Assembly (NCBI RefSeq): GCF_014640315.1
Contig: NZ_BMGS01000006.1
Coordinates: 124,001 to 188,000 of the forward strand
Direction: 5' to 3'
DNA: 64,000 nt
DNA from: Hymenobacter glacieicola
GTDB taxonomy: Bacteria; Bacteroidota; Bacteroidia; Cytophagales; Hymenobacteraceae
Every line of letters starts with the position of its first letter. Position 1 is the first letter of the stretch. This document shows, one piece after another, positions 40,929-49,891 of this stretch. The notes beneath the pieces were generated by a model that saw only the letters and a list, made by a program, of their open reading frames with translations, was not told the DNA's origin and searched no databases. A program made the translations under genes and the position numbers.

Positions 40929-41005
40929 GACGGAGCTGGTTTTGCCAGCTCCGTCACGTTTACAGCGCCGCTCCCGCATCGGGTTTCCGATGCGGGAGCG
41001 GCGTT
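40929..41005 (+). terminator. Tandem terminator hairpins
   Basis: First hairpin GACGGAGCTGG / CCAGCTCCGTC (40929-40955) with TTTTG loop; second, a perfect 16-bp stem (40967-40982 with 40987-41002) followed by GTTTGT. Both lie between the KGG and menC genes. Confidence 0.8.
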
Positions 41006-41089
41006 TGTCGTTGGGGCCGCCCTGCCGCCGGACGCACCGTATATTGCCGCTCCTAGCCTTTCAGTACCTGCTACCCCGTTTGCTTTTCC

Positions 41090-42163
41090 ATGCTCCAGCT
41101 CCGCCTTTCCCGCCGTGTGTTGCACTTCAATTTTCCCGCCCGGACCTCTCGCGGAGCCCTTACCGAGCATGTAGTACACTACGTGCACCTGTACGATTCT
41201 GAAAACCCGCAAGTGGAAGGCTTGGGCGAAGCCGCCCCGCTGGCCGGCCTCAGCCCCGACTACCGCCCCGACTTTGAGGCCACCCTGGAAGGGTTCGTGC
41301 GGGAGTTCAACCGCCGCCAGCTGCGGGAGCTGCTACCCCAGGAAGCCACCGAGCTAGTTGGACCCGAGTGGCCGGCCCTGCGTTTCGCCCTGGAAACCGC
41401 CATCCTCGACCTGCAGCACGGCGGCCGGCACCTGCTTTACGATACGGCCTTTAGTCGGGGCGAGGCGGGCGTACCCATCAACGGGCTGATTTGGATGGGC
41501 GATGCGGCCTTCATGCGCGGGCAAATCGAGAAAAAGCTGACCGAAGGCTACACCTGCCTAAAGCTGAAAATCGGCAGCCTCGACTTTGCCACGGAGCTGG
41601 ACCTGCTGCGGGAAATACGGATGGTGGCGGGCCCCGAGCGCCTGACCCTGCGCGTGGACGCCAACGGAGCCTTTGCCCCCGCCGAAGCTTTGCCCAAGCT
41701 GGAGCAGCTGGCCCGCTTCGAGCTGCACTCCATTGAGCAGCCCATCCGGGCCGGGCAGTGGGCCGCCATGCGCGAGGTTTGCCGCCACTCGCCGGTGCCC
41801 GTGGCCCTGGATGAGGAGCTGATTGGCCTGACCGAGGCCCATCAGCAGGAAGCCTTGCTGGCGCAAACCTGCCCGGCCTACCTGATTTTGAAGCCTACCC
41901 TGGTCGGAGGCCTGCAAGCCAGCCAGGCCTGGGCTACGTTGGCCCAGGCCCAGGGCATCGGGTGGTGGCTTACCTCGGCCCTGGAATCGAACGTGGGGCT
42001 GAACGCCGTGAGCCAGCTGGCCAGCTGGTGCGCCCAGCCCGGATTTCCGCAGGGCCTAGGCACCGGCCAGTTGTATCATAACAATGTGGCCGCGCCCCTG
42101 CGCATTCAGGACGGCCAGTTGCACTACAACCCGCGGGGCGAGTGGGAGGCGCCGGAGGGCTGA
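41090..42163 (+). CDS. menC: o-Succinylbenzoate synthase (enolase superfamily)
   Basis: A 357-residue enolase-superfamily enzyme. MenC dehydrates SHCHC to o-succinylbenzoate in menaquinone synthesis. The N-terminal capping domain has GLGEAAPLAGLSPDY (~44-58). The catalytic KxK is in CLKLKIGS (~160), metal ligands are Asp in LRVDANGAF (~186), Glu in SIEQPIRAG (~212) and Asp in VALDEELIG (~239), and the second lysine is in LILKPTLVGG (~264). The SSALES-type end (LTSALESNVGL) fits MenC. Related dipeptide epimerases share the fold, but gene length and motifs favour MenC. No other men gene is in the window. Confidence 0.9.
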   Translation: MLQLRLSRRVLHFNFPARTSRGALTEHVVHYVHLYDSENPQVEGLGEAAPLAGLSPDYRPDFEATLEGFVREFNRRQLRELLPQEATELVGPEWPALRFALETAILDLQHGGRHLLYDTAFSRGEAGVPINGLIWMGDAAFMRGQIEKKLTEGYTCLKLKIGSLDFATELDLLREIRMVAGPERLTLRVDANGAFAPAEALPKLEQLARFELHSIEQPIRAGQWAAMREVCRHSPVPVALDEELIGLTEAHQQEALLAQTCPAYLILKPTLVGGLQASQAWATLAQAQGIGWWLTSALESNVGLNAVSQLASWCAQPGFPQGLGTGQLYHNNVAAPLRIQDGQLHYNPRGEWEAPEG

Positions 42164-42246
42164 GTTTTTGTTGAGAACAAAGGGCCGGTAGCGGGTGCGC
42201 CGACTAAGAATTTTGGTTAACTTACCAGGCCCACCTGCCCACCCCT

Positions 42247-43542
42247 ATGTTCGTGCCTGTCTGCGCTTTTCTGCTGTTTTCGAGCCGCGCTCGGGCGGTT
42301 GGAATCGGTATGCTGCTGGCCCTGCTGCTGGGGTGCGGCTTAAGTGCCCGACCGGCGCAAGCCCAGTCCGCGGCGTTTCACTTTGAGGGCAAGCACAAGC
42401 ACCGGGTGCAGCTACCTTTTTTCCTGCAGCGCAACCTGATGGTGCTGCAAATCTGGCTGAATGGAAAAGGGCCCTTTAATTTTGTGCTGGACACGGGCAT
42501 CAACACTTCCCTGATAACCGACCCGCGCCTGCGTCAGGAACTGAGCTTGCCAGTAGGTCGGCGCTTTCTGGTAGCGGGGGCCGGGGAGGAGAATCCACTG
42601 GAGGCTTTTCACATACCGGCCGTAGCCGTGCGCCTGCCGGGCAAGGTAGAGGCGCCAGCTCTGCCCTTCCTGATGCTTTCCGATGATGTGCTGAACCTGT
42701 CAGGCTACGTAGGCATTCCCATTCACGGACTCCTGGGCTCCGACGTTTTCCAGAGCTTCGTGGTGGAAGTAAACCCCGAGGAAGAGGTGATTACTCTGCA
42801 TAATCCGGCTTCCTTTCAGGCTCCGCGCGGCCGGCGCTGGGCCCGTATCCCGCTGGACATGGAAGGGCGCAAACCCTACGTTACCCTACCCGTCCAGCTT
42901 AATGATTCCCTGAACCTACCCCTGAAACTAGTACTCGACACCGGAGCCGGCCATGCTCTGTCGGTTGAAACCACTTCTGATGTGCGGCTGGGCCTGCCGA
43001 CTATCCGCATGCGCACCCAGTTGGGGCGCGGACTTAACGGCAATATCAACGGGTATTTGGGACGTGTGCCGGCCCTGCAGCTGGGCCGCTACCGAGTGCC
43101 GGCCCTGCTAACTTCTTTTCCGGATGCGGCCGACGTGGCCATGCGGGCCGATGTGCCCCGCAACGGCAACCTGGGCTTTGAACTGCTCAAGCGCTTTACC
43201 GTCATCATCGACTATGCCCACAACCAGCTGCTGCTCCGGCCCAACAACACTTTCCGCGACCCATTTGAACACGATATGTGCGGGTTCGAGGTGCTGGCTA
43301 CGGGTACTAACTACCGGCAGTACCGCGTGTTGCGTGTAGACGCCAGCGGCCCGGCGGCCGAAGCGGGCATCCAGCCCGGCGACGAAATCCTGTCCGTTAA
43401 TCTGTTGCCCAGTGATGCCATCAGCTTAACCCAGCTGAGCCGGCTGCTGCACTCGCAGGATGGCCGCACGTTGTTGTTTGTGGTGCGCCGCTCCACCGGG
43501 GCCCTGTTCACGACGGCCGTACGCCTGAAACGCCAGATTTAG
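42247..43542 (+). CDS. Exported retropepsin-like aspartyl protease with PDZ domain
   Basis: A 431-residue exported protein. Signal sequence within residues 1-42, ending AQAQS. Two aspartyl-protease half sites: FVLDTGINTSLI (~77-88) and LVLDTGAGHALS (~228-239), both with the DTG catalytic motif. A C-terminal PDZ domain (~345-425) carries DASGPAAEAGIQPGDEILSVN. Proteins of this layout are common in Bacteroidota; substrates are unknown. Both DTG motifs are intact, so it is probably active. The ATG at 42247 is followed by an in-frame ATG 21 codons on, which could also serve as start. Confidence 0.88.
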   Translation: MFVPVCAFLLFSSRARAVGIGMLLALLLGCGLSARPAQAQSAAFHFEGKHKHRVQLPFFLQRNLMVLQIWLNGKGPFNFVLDTGINTSLITDPRLRQELSLPVGRRFLVAGAGEENPLEAFHIPAVAVRLPGKVEAPALPFLMLSDDVLNLSGYVGIPIHGLLGSDVFQSFVVEVNPEEEVITLHNPASFQAPRGRRWARIPLDMEGRKPYVTLPVQLNDSLNLPLKLVLDTGAGHALSVETTSDVRLGLPTIRMRTQLGRGLNGNINGYLGRVPALQLGRYRVPALLTSFPDAADVAMRADVPRNGNLGFELLKRFTVIIDYAHNQLLLRPNNTFRDPFEHDMCGFEVLATGTNYRQYRVLRVDASGPAAEAGIQPGDEILSVNLLPSDAISLTQLSRLLHSQDGRTLLFVVRRSTGALFTTAVRLKRQI

Positions 43543-43730
43543 CCCCCAGCCGTCCCAGCGGGAGGCACTGAATGGGCCTTATGTAGTCCCACTGCGTAGC
43601 CATCTGTTCAGATGAGGCGTAAACGCTACGGGGCTGGCCGCCTGCTTGCGTCGGCTTCGCTCGTCAAAATCCTTACCTTAGGAGCAGCCCTTGTTCCGGT
43701 TGCTTTCCCACCCCCGCCCATTTCTCCCGC

Positions 43731-44885
43731 ATGGCTTTCCCCTTGTCTGCCGCGCAGCTTCAGGTGCCACCCGCCATCCAGGCGAATCAGCATATCTACT
43801 CTGATTATTTCGACGCAAATTTTGTCGAAACCCTGGACCGTAACATTCTGCAGTTGCTTGACCGGGTCTGGTTTCGCTCAAAATTGGTGGGGTTTGAGCA
43901 CTTTCCGCAGCGCAACCGGCCCGACCGCCCCCTGATTTTTGCCTCCAACCACTCGGGCATGGCCTTTCCTTGGGATGCCATGGTGGCGCTGTCCCACTTG
44001 TGGCGCCGCCTGCCCAGCCTCTCCGATTTGCCCCGGCCTTTGTCGGCGCCCATGCTCTCCCAGTCGGTGCTGATGAATCCGTTCCTGGTGAAAAACTTCT
44101 GGAAGAAGTGCGGCTGCGTAGACGCTACCACGCTCAACTTCGAGACGATGATGTACTATCAGGAGCACAACCTGATGTTGTACCCCGAGGGCGTGGCGGG
44201 CATTGGCAAGGGCTTTAACCGAAAGTATCAGCTCCAGCGCCTGGCCACCAGCATGGTGCGCCTGGGCATCGAGCACCGCACCGATATTGTGCCTTTTTAC
44301 ACCATCAATGGCGAGTACCTAAACCCTCATGCCTATAGCTGGGATTGGGTGAACCGCCTGAGCAAGAAAATCGGCATTCCCTTTATCCCAATGGGGCCAA
44401 TTTTGCTGCTGGTGCTGTTGCAGCCGTGGTTTTTCTACATGGCCTTTCCCGCCAAGCTTACTTTCGTGCTGGGCCAGCGCATCCGGCCCTACGAGTTGAC
44501 CGACAAGACACCTCCCGAGCTAACCCGCCCCGAGTATGAAGCTCTGTCGGGTCAGATTCGGGAACGGATGCAGACAGAACTGGACGCTGCCGTGCAGCAG
44601 TACGGGCAGCAGCCCTACCGTTGGGGTGAGTTGTGGCAGCGCATCAAGGAAAATTGGCGCTCTTTTCCGTTTTTCCTGCCCTGGGCCTGGCCGGCGCTGT
44701 TTCGGGAGTTTGAGCGCCAATACGTGCGCAATGGCCGCCGCGACTTTAACCTTGATTTGCAGAGCCCGGGCGCGTATTTGCGTATGCTGTGGCGCAACCC
44801 ATTCACCCTCACCTTCTTTATTCCCGTATTAGGGTGGATTCCCATTGCTGTTCGCGGCTATAAAGGCCACCAGATTAAGAATTAG
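43731..44885 (+). CDS. Lysophospholipid acyltransferase-like protein
   Basis: A 384-residue membrane-associated acyltransferase (PlsC superfamily). The acyltransferase motif I is NHSGMAFPWD (~74-83), a version of NHxxxxD with Asp; motif III is LYPEGVAGIGKGFNRKY (~146-162). Hydrophobic segments occur at ~225-245 and near the C terminus (FTLTFFIPVLGWIPIAV). The family esterifies glycerolipids; the exact acceptor is unknown. The start is the ATG at 43731. The 188 nt before it contain no promoter that I can identify with confidence. Confidence 0.85.
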   Translation: MAFPLSAAQLQVPPAIQANQHIYSDYFDANFVETLDRNILQLLDRVWFRSKLVGFEHFPQRNRPDRPLIFASNHSGMAFPWDAMVALSHLWRRLPSLSDLPRPLSAPMLSQSVLMNPFLVKNFWKKCGCVDATTLNFETMMYYQEHNLMLYPEGVAGIGKGFNRKYQLQRLATSMVRLGIEHRTDIVPFYTINGEYLNPHAYSWDWVNRLSKKIGIPFIPMGPILLLVLLQPWFFYMAFPAKLTFVLGQRIRPYELTDKTPPELTRPEYEALSGQIRERMQTELDAAVQQYGQQPYRWGELWQRIKENWRSFPFFLPWAWPALFREFERQYVRNGRRDFNLDLQSPGAYLRMLWRNPFTLTFFIPVLGWIPIAVRGYKGHQIKN

Positions 44886-45018
44886 GAAGTGAGAAGTAAC
44901 AATTAGTCGGGTGTAGACGTGAGCTAGTGGTAACTGACTGGCATTTATCAAGATAAGACTGTAATCAGTTAATAATCACATTACCACTTACTAATTGGCA
45001 ATTACTAAGTAACTCAAC

Positions 45019-45945
45019 ATGCCCTCAGCGCAGCATTTGCTTTTAAAGCAGTTTTTAACTGCCGCCACGGGGCCGCTGGCCCGGCGCCGGCCTGGGCTGG
45101 CCGCCATGCGCCTAGCTCTGGAAGTGGCCTCGTTGGGTCAGCTTATGCCTTGGAACGTGTTTCTGGAGGATGCGGACGTGGACGGCATGGCGGCCGAATG
45201 GATTCAGCCGGCCGGCGCCACACCAGGACGGGTGCTACTGTACCTGCACGGCGGCGGTTACGTGCTGGGCTCCCTAAACACGCACCGGGCCCTGATTGGG
45301 GCTCTAGCCCGGCAGTGCGGAGTGAAAGCCTTGGCCATCAACTACCGTAAGGCCCCCGAATACCCATTCCCGGCAGCCCTCGACGATGCCCTGCTAGCCT
45401 ACCGCTGGCTGCTGAAACAAGGCTACGCCGCTGCCGACATTATCGTGGCCGGCGACTCAGCCGGGGGCGGATTAACGCTGGCCTTGTTGCTGGCCTTGCG
45501 GACCAATGAGGAAGCCCTGCCGGCCGCCGCCGTCGGCCTGTCGCCTTGGACTGACCTAGTGCTACCGACTAGCGTGCTTCGGCGCGTTTGCCAGGAGGAA
45601 AGCCAAGTGTTAGAAGCGCTAGAAATCAGGGGGTGGGGGCCGCTCTACGCAGCCACCGAGTCCCTGGCGCATCCGTTGGTGTCGCCGGTGCGGGCCGAGC
45701 TGCACGGCTTACCCCCGCTGCTGATTCAGATTTCCGATGCGGAGGTGCTGGGCGACGACGTGCTCCGGTTTGTGCAAAAGGCGCGCGCTGCCGGTTCGCC
45801 CGTAACCTTACAAGTGTTTGAAGGGCTGGTGCATTGGTGGCATTTGTTCTGGCGCTTTCTGCCCGAGGCCCGTGTAGCCCTGCGCCGGGTAGCCGATTTC
45901 ACGAATCAGGTATGGTCGGCACCCGAAGTGGCCAAGGCAGCGTAA
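45019..45945 (+). CDS. HSL-family alpha/beta hydrolase (acetyl-esterase-like)
   Basis: A 308-residue carboxylesterase of the hormone-sensitive-lipase family. Oxyanion-hole motif YLHGGGYVLG (~75-84), nucleophile elbow GDSAGGG (~149-155; catalytic Ser), catalytic Asp likely in SDAEVLGDD (~235) and His in GLVHWWHLF (~270). Substrates are probably short-chain esters. No signal peptide, so cytoplasmic. The gene is followed by a UUCG-loop hairpin. A 133-bp AT-rich gap lies upstream. Confidence 0.9.
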   Translation: MPSAQHLLLKQFLTAATGPLARRRPGLAAMRLALEVASLGQLMPWNVFLEDADVDGMAAEWIQPAGATPGRVLLYLHGGGYVLGSLNTHRALIGALARQCGVKALAINYRKAPEYPFPAALDDALLAYRWLLKQGYAAADIIVAGDSAGGGLTLALLLALRTNEEALPAAAVGLSPWTDLVLPTSVLRRVCQEESQVLEALEIRGWGPLYAATESLAHPLVSPVRAELHGLPPLLIQISDAEVLGDDVLRFVQKARAAGSPVTLQVFEGLVHWWHLFWRFLPEARVALRRVADFTNQVWSAPEVAKAA

Positions 45946-46034
45946 AAACAACCTCAGGTGGTGACTCCTGCTGTAAGTCGGTCTTTTACTGGCTCTGCCG
46001 TTGCCTTTTGCATCGAGGTTAAGGCTAGCCGCTA

Positions 46035-46056
46035 GCTGAGCATTTCGATGCTCAGC
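46035..46056 (+). terminator. UUCG-loop hairpin after esterase gene
   Basis: Perfect 9-bp stem GCTGAGCAT / ATGCTCAGC closing a TTCG tetraloop, 90 nt after the esterase stop. No T run follows; it may be a 3'-end or processing signal. Confidence 0.5.
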
Positions 46057-46111
46057 AGCCTGTTTCGCGTATTTTCTTCATTCTCACCCTCATTTCCTAA
46101 CCCCTTGTCCC

Positions 46112-46660
46112 ATGGAAGATCTGTTTAAGAAGTTCATCAACGCTGGCGTGGGCCTAGTCTCGCTTACCAACGACCGGGTGCAGAGCACCATCGATAAGCT
46201 GGTGCAGGATAGCAAGCTCTCGGAGCAGGAGGGAGCCAAAATCATGGACGAGCTGAAGAAAAACACCGATACCAAGCGGCAGGAGCTGGAAAAGCAGTTC
46301 CAGGGACTCGCTTCCCGCCTGATGAAAACCGCCGGCATTGCCAGCAACGCCGATGTGGAAGAGCTGAAGCGCACGGTAAAAGGCGGCTCGAAATCCAAAA
46401 TTACCGGTGCGTCTGACGAAGCTGAAGCTAGCTCGCCCGCGGCCGGTAAGGTTAGCTCTACCCCTGTAAAAGCCCACAGCTCAGCGGCTTCTACTGCTGC
46501 GGCCGTGAAGGTAGCCGGGGCCAAAAGCGGCAACACCACCGGTAAGCCCAAAAAGTCGAGCGCCCCGGAAAGCAAGGAAGAAAAGGCCAATAAAACGGCC
46601 GCTAAAAAAGCCATTTCGCCCAACGACAACACCTCAAGCAGCGGCAGCCAACTCTCCTAG
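46112..46660 (+). CDS. Phasin/PhaF-like protein
   Basis: A 182-residue protein. Residues 1-100 form an amphipathic, coiled-coil-prone helix region (MEDLFKKFINAGVGLVSLTN, then SEQEGAKIMDELKKNTDTKRQ split by short turns), like phasin/PhaI-type proteins. Residues ~105-182 are a low-complexity Ala/Ser/Lys/Thr tail like the PhaF H1-like tail. The name rests on this layout; a PHA synthase gene is not in the window, so another role is quite possible. It has a strong terminator and precedes the ABC1 kinase gene, which has its own promoter. Confidence 0.7.
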   Translation: MEDLFKKFINAGVGLVSLTNDRVQSTIDKLVQDSKLSEQEGAKIMDELKKNTDTKRQELEKQFQGLASRLMKTAGIASNADVEELKRTVKGGSKSKITGASDEAEASSPAAGKVSSTPVKAHSSAASTAAAVKVAGAKSGNTTGKPKKSSAPESKEEKANKTAAKKAISPNDNTSSSGSQLS

Positions 46661-46683
46661 CAGCATAGCTAAGTACTTACCTG

Positions 46684-46718
46684 AAAAACCCTGGCCATAC
46701 TGCATGGCCAGGGTTTTT
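46684..46718 (+). terminator. Rho-independent terminator after phasin-like gene
   Basis: Perfect 15-bp stem (46684-46698 with 46704-46718), 5-nt loop and terminal TTTTT. Confidence 0.9.
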
Positions 46719-46825
46719 ATCTTTCCTCGTCCCGGCCCGGCCATATCAACTCTCCGCCGTTAACCTAGTACTTTGGCGGTGGCAGCGGGCTGTGGTAGCT
46801 GCCGGGCTTGCTCACTCTGCGCTTC

Positions 46826-48514
46826 ATGTTTAAAAACACCATTTCCAACCTCACGCGCATCCGGCAGGTAGCCGAGGTGCTGATTCGCTACGGTTTTGAG
46901 GATGTGGTAACCAGCACGGCCCTGCGGCGGCTAGTGCCGCCAAGTCGACGCCGCTCGTGGCAGGAAGGGGAGCAGGCCGTGTTTGAAACCACGCGCTGGC
47001 AGCGTATCCGCATGATTATCGAGGAGCTGGGGCCCACCTTCATCAAGCTGGCCCAGGCCCTGAGCAACCGCGCCGACTTGCTACCCCAGCCCCTTATCGA
47101 TGAGTTTGAGAAACTGCAAAGCAACGTGCCGCCGTTTCCGGTAGCCCAGGCCCGCCGCATTATTGAGCAGGAGCTGGGCCGCCCCTTGGAGGAAGTGTTC
47201 ACGGAGTTTGATGAGGTGCCGCTGGGCTCGGCCAGCATCGGGCAGGTGCACGGGGCCCGCTTGCTGTCCGGCGAGCGGGTAGTAGTGAAGGTGCAGCGCC
47301 CCGACGTGCAGGAAAAAGTACGCACTGATTTGAGTTTGCTCCACGAGTTGGTCCGTCTGACGGCCCCGTTTCTGCGCCGCCAGGGCTTGAATAACCCCCA
47401 GGACATCGTCGATGCCTTCGAGCGCAGCATGACCAAGGAGTTGGATTACACCTCCGAGGCCCGCAGTATGGAGCAGTTCCGCAAGCTCTACGAGGACTAT
47501 GATACGTTCTACATCCCGCGCCCCTACCGGGAGCTAAGCACCAACCGCATCCTGGTAATTGAGTTCGTGAGCGGCTGCAAAATTACCGATAAGCCCCAAC
47601 TGCTAGAGTGGGGCATGAGTCCGGAGAAAGTGGCCGAAACGGGTATGGACATCTACCTGACCCAGATTTTTGAATTTGGCGCTTTCCACGCCGATCCGCA
47701 CCCCGGCAACGTACTGGTGCGCCCTGATGGTACGTTGGTACTCATCGACTTTGGCATGGTAGGCCGCCTGACCAAGCAGCAGAAATATGCTTTTGCGGGC
47801 GTGTTCATTGGCATGGCCCGCCAGGATCCGCGCAGCATGGCCCTAAACTTCCGCCGCTTAGCCCTGACTTCGGAAATACCCGACATGCGCGCCTTCGAGG
47901 CCGACCTAGCCCAGCTCATTGAGGACTTTGCTACCCTCGATGTCAAGGAAATGAGTATGTCGGACCTGGCTGACTCCCTGCAGGGCGTCATTTACCGCTA
48001 CAAGCTGCAGGTACCGGGCGCTGTTTTCCTGATTCTGCGGGCCCTCGTGATTCTGGAAGGCATTGGTAAGGTGCTGCACCCGCGCTTTAACACTTTCGAG
48101 TTTGTGCGGCCCTACGGCACGCGCATCATCGCCGAACAGTACTCGGCCGAAAACATCCAGAACGAAGCCCTCTACACCGGTACGCAACTGCTGGCCCTGC
48201 TGCAAACCCTGCCGACCGATGTGCGCCAGATCATGCGCAAAATTTCCCGTGGCGACCTGCGGGTGCGCGTGGAGCTGAGCGGTTACCAACTGCTGCTGCG
48301 CAAAGCTGACCAGCTAGTAAGCCGGGGCATTCTGGCGGCCGTAGCCGTAGCCATGATTGTGTTTGCCGGCCTGAGTTTGCTGGGCCATTACCCTGCGTCC
48401 ATGCCCTACCACCGCGGCCTGCCGGTGATTACCTGGTACAGCTTGGGGGTAGCGGCCTTCCTGCTGCTGATCCTATTTATCCTGGGCACCAAGAACGAGC
48501 GGCGTGGGGAGTAG
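46826..48514 (+). CDS. ABC1/UbiB/COQ8-family atypical kinase
   Basis: A 562-residue member of the UbiB/COQ8 family of membrane-associated atypical kinases/ATPases linked to quinone synthesis and lipid handling. The Ala-rich loop is LGSASIGQVHGARL (~133-146), the VAIK-like lysine VVKVQRP (~153-159), ELDYTSEA (~205), the catalytic loop HADPHPGNVLV (~285-295) and IDFGMVGRL (~304-312). Two C-terminal transmembrane helices (~505-525 and ~540-557). The usual KxGQ motif reads KLAQ (FIKLAQALSNRADLLP). The start is the ATG at 46826. TACTTTGG (46769-46776) is a near-consensus -7 box. Confidence 0.93.
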   Translation: MFKNTISNLTRIRQVAEVLIRYGFEDVVTSTALRRLVPPSRRRSWQEGEQAVFETTRWQRIRMIIEELGPTFIKLAQALSNRADLLPQPLIDEFEKLQSNVPPFPVAQARRIIEQELGRPLEEVFTEFDEVPLGSASIGQVHGARLLSGERVVVKVQRPDVQEKVRTDLSLLHELVRLTAPFLRRQGLNNPQDIVDAFERSMTKELDYTSEARSMEQFRKLYEDYDTFYIPRPYRELSTNRILVIEFVSGCKITDKPQLLEWGMSPEKVAETGMDIYLTQIFEFGAFHADPHPGNVLVRPDGTLVLIDFGMVGRLTKQQKYAFAGVFIGMARQDPRSMALNFRRLALTSEIPDMRAFEADLAQLIEDFATLDVKEMSMSDLADSLQGVIYRYKLQVPGAVFLILRALVILEGIGKVLHPRFNTFEFVRPYGTRIIAEQYSAENIQNEALYTGTQLLALLQTLPTDVRQIMRKISRGDLRVRVELSGYQLLLRKADQLVSRGILAAVAVAMIVFAGLSLLGHYPASMPYHRGLPVITWYSLGVAAFLLLILFILGTKNERRGE

Positions 48515-48527
48515 GAGAGGAGGCAAG

Positions 48528-49664
48528 TTAGAATGCTAAGCCTATGTCAAAACGTAGCGCGGTGTACTGCGGGGTATAATACACATAATTACCATAGCGC
48601 ATCCGGTCGTAGCGCACCTCTAGGCTTAGTTCGGGTAGGGAATTCCGCTTTATAACTGCGCCAACCCCAGCTGCTAAACCATAACCAGCATTTTGGGAAG
48701 TTACTATAGCCCTTCTTGTATTATTTGAAGGCATAGTCTTACTATCGTTGATTTCTACTGATCTATTCTTGAGATTCTTGCTGTAAAGGAAACCGCCGTT
48801 AACAAAAGGACGGATAACGCCATTTCCTGCTGTGTAACGCAGTAACAGTGGAATCTGGAGTTGGCTATAGTCTACCGACAAACTACGGGTGTTGCCGTAA
48901 AAGTCAGGCAGAGCGGTAGAGCGATACATGCTCTGCAAGGTTTGGTAGGTAGCCTCCAAAATTAATGAAGTCCTAGTTTTGTTGGATAGTTGCAAAAATA
49001 TCCCGCCCTGATAGCCAACTGACTGCTCTTGCTTTTCAGGGTTGGGCTCAAACGAAAGAGAAAAGTCACCCGTATTCATGCCCGCTTTTATACCATAAGC
49101 CATCCGCAAACCCACAGCGCTTTTTACTAGACGACTGGGTTGCTCAGGTTTGGTACAGGCGTTGTAATCTAGAACTAGCTTTGTTAAGCCCTGATATTTA
49201 ATGGGGTAGCGACGAATGGATTGGTTCGTGCCAAAAGCAATACTAGAGCAGCCTGAAAGCAACCTGTGAAAGGTAAGCTGAGCAGTTTGGGGAGGTATTT
49301 CCAACAAGTATGCAGTGTCAGGAACCTGAAGGAAAAAGCGTTTATCACCTTGAGCATTGACCCCTGAATACAAACTTACAGGGCCGGCCACTAGCGGGGT
49401 AACAAACTGTGGCTTGCCATGAGCACTAACTATTTGGCTCCGTCCAATTACCCCTTCCTTATCGCCGAAGCTACTAATTTCAGTTGGACCGAACGTACGG
49501 TTACTTCCGGCTTGGCGCAGTTTCACAGTTCTTTTGCTGGTAAGCAGCAAATTCCCACGTAGTGTGTCCCCGGCTGTTGTTACTACATAATCCTGAGGGT
49601 TATGCTGAGCTAAGACAGTGGTACTTGTAGCCAGTAAGGCTATTATCAAAGAGTAAAATTTCAC
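48528..49664 (-). CDS. Outer-membrane beta-barrel protein, AT-rich gene
   Basis: A 378-residue outer-membrane protein. Signal peptide (residues 1-19, ending VLAQ), an N-terminal soluble beta-rich part (~20-160) with DYVVTTAGDTLRGNLLL, and a C-terminal porin-like beta barrel (~165-378) with alternating aromatic strands, ending in the short ALRFDIGLAF with a terminal Phe. It resembles PorT-type barrels of Bacteroidota; role unknown. Base composition differs sharply from its neighbours: two sampled 60-nt lines have 28 and 19 G+C. That suggests recent acquisition or relaxed composition. The 13-nt gap to the UbiB-like gene is convergent. Confidence 0.8.
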   Translation of the reverse strand: MKFYSLIIALLATSTTVLAQHNPQDYVVTTAGDTLRGNLLLTSKRTVKLRQAGSNRTFGPTEISSFGDKEGVIGRSQIVSAHGKPQFVTPLVAGPVSLYSGVNAQGDKRFFLQVPDTAYLLEIPPQTAQLTFHRLLSGCSSIAFGTNQSIRRYPIKYQGLTKLVLDYNACTKPEQPSRLVKSAVGLRMAYGIKAGMNTGDFSLSFEPNPEKQEQSVGYQGGIFLQLSNKTRTSLILEATYQTLQSMYRSTALPDFYGNTRSLSVDYSQLQIPLLLRYTAGNGVIRPFVNGGFLYSKNLKNRSVEINDSKTMPSNNTRRAIVTSQNAGYGLAAGVGAVIKRNSLPELSLEVRYDRMRYGNYVYYTPQYTALRFDIGLAF

Positions 49665-49831
49665 GAAATAAGGAGCGGCTAAAGCTGAAGAAACTAGGAA
49701 ATGTATATTGCTTAAAGAAGCTTGCTTTTGCGATTAGAATAAAAAATAGTTAGTAAAGCAGCAGATTGTCAGTGGCTTACTATTGATTCTGTGACAGCAA
49801 AAGATATAATCAAGAAGCAGAAATACGGGTT
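49665..49831. other. AT-rich upstream region of barrel gene
   Basis: This 167-bp stretch shares the low-GC composition of the barrel gene. No TAnnTTTG box was identified with confidence and no reading frame of interest is present. Confidence 0.45.
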
Positions 49832-49867
49832 GCAAAAAGCCTGAGCTACATAACTCAGGCTTTTTGC
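49832..49867 (-). terminator. Terminator after phosphoglucomutase gene
   Basis: Perfect 14-bp stem (49832-49845 with 49854-49867) containing A and T runs on its two arms, 25 nt after the mutase stop on the minus strand. Confidence 0.85.
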
Positions 49868-49891
49868 ACACAATACTACTTGAAGTCGAGC

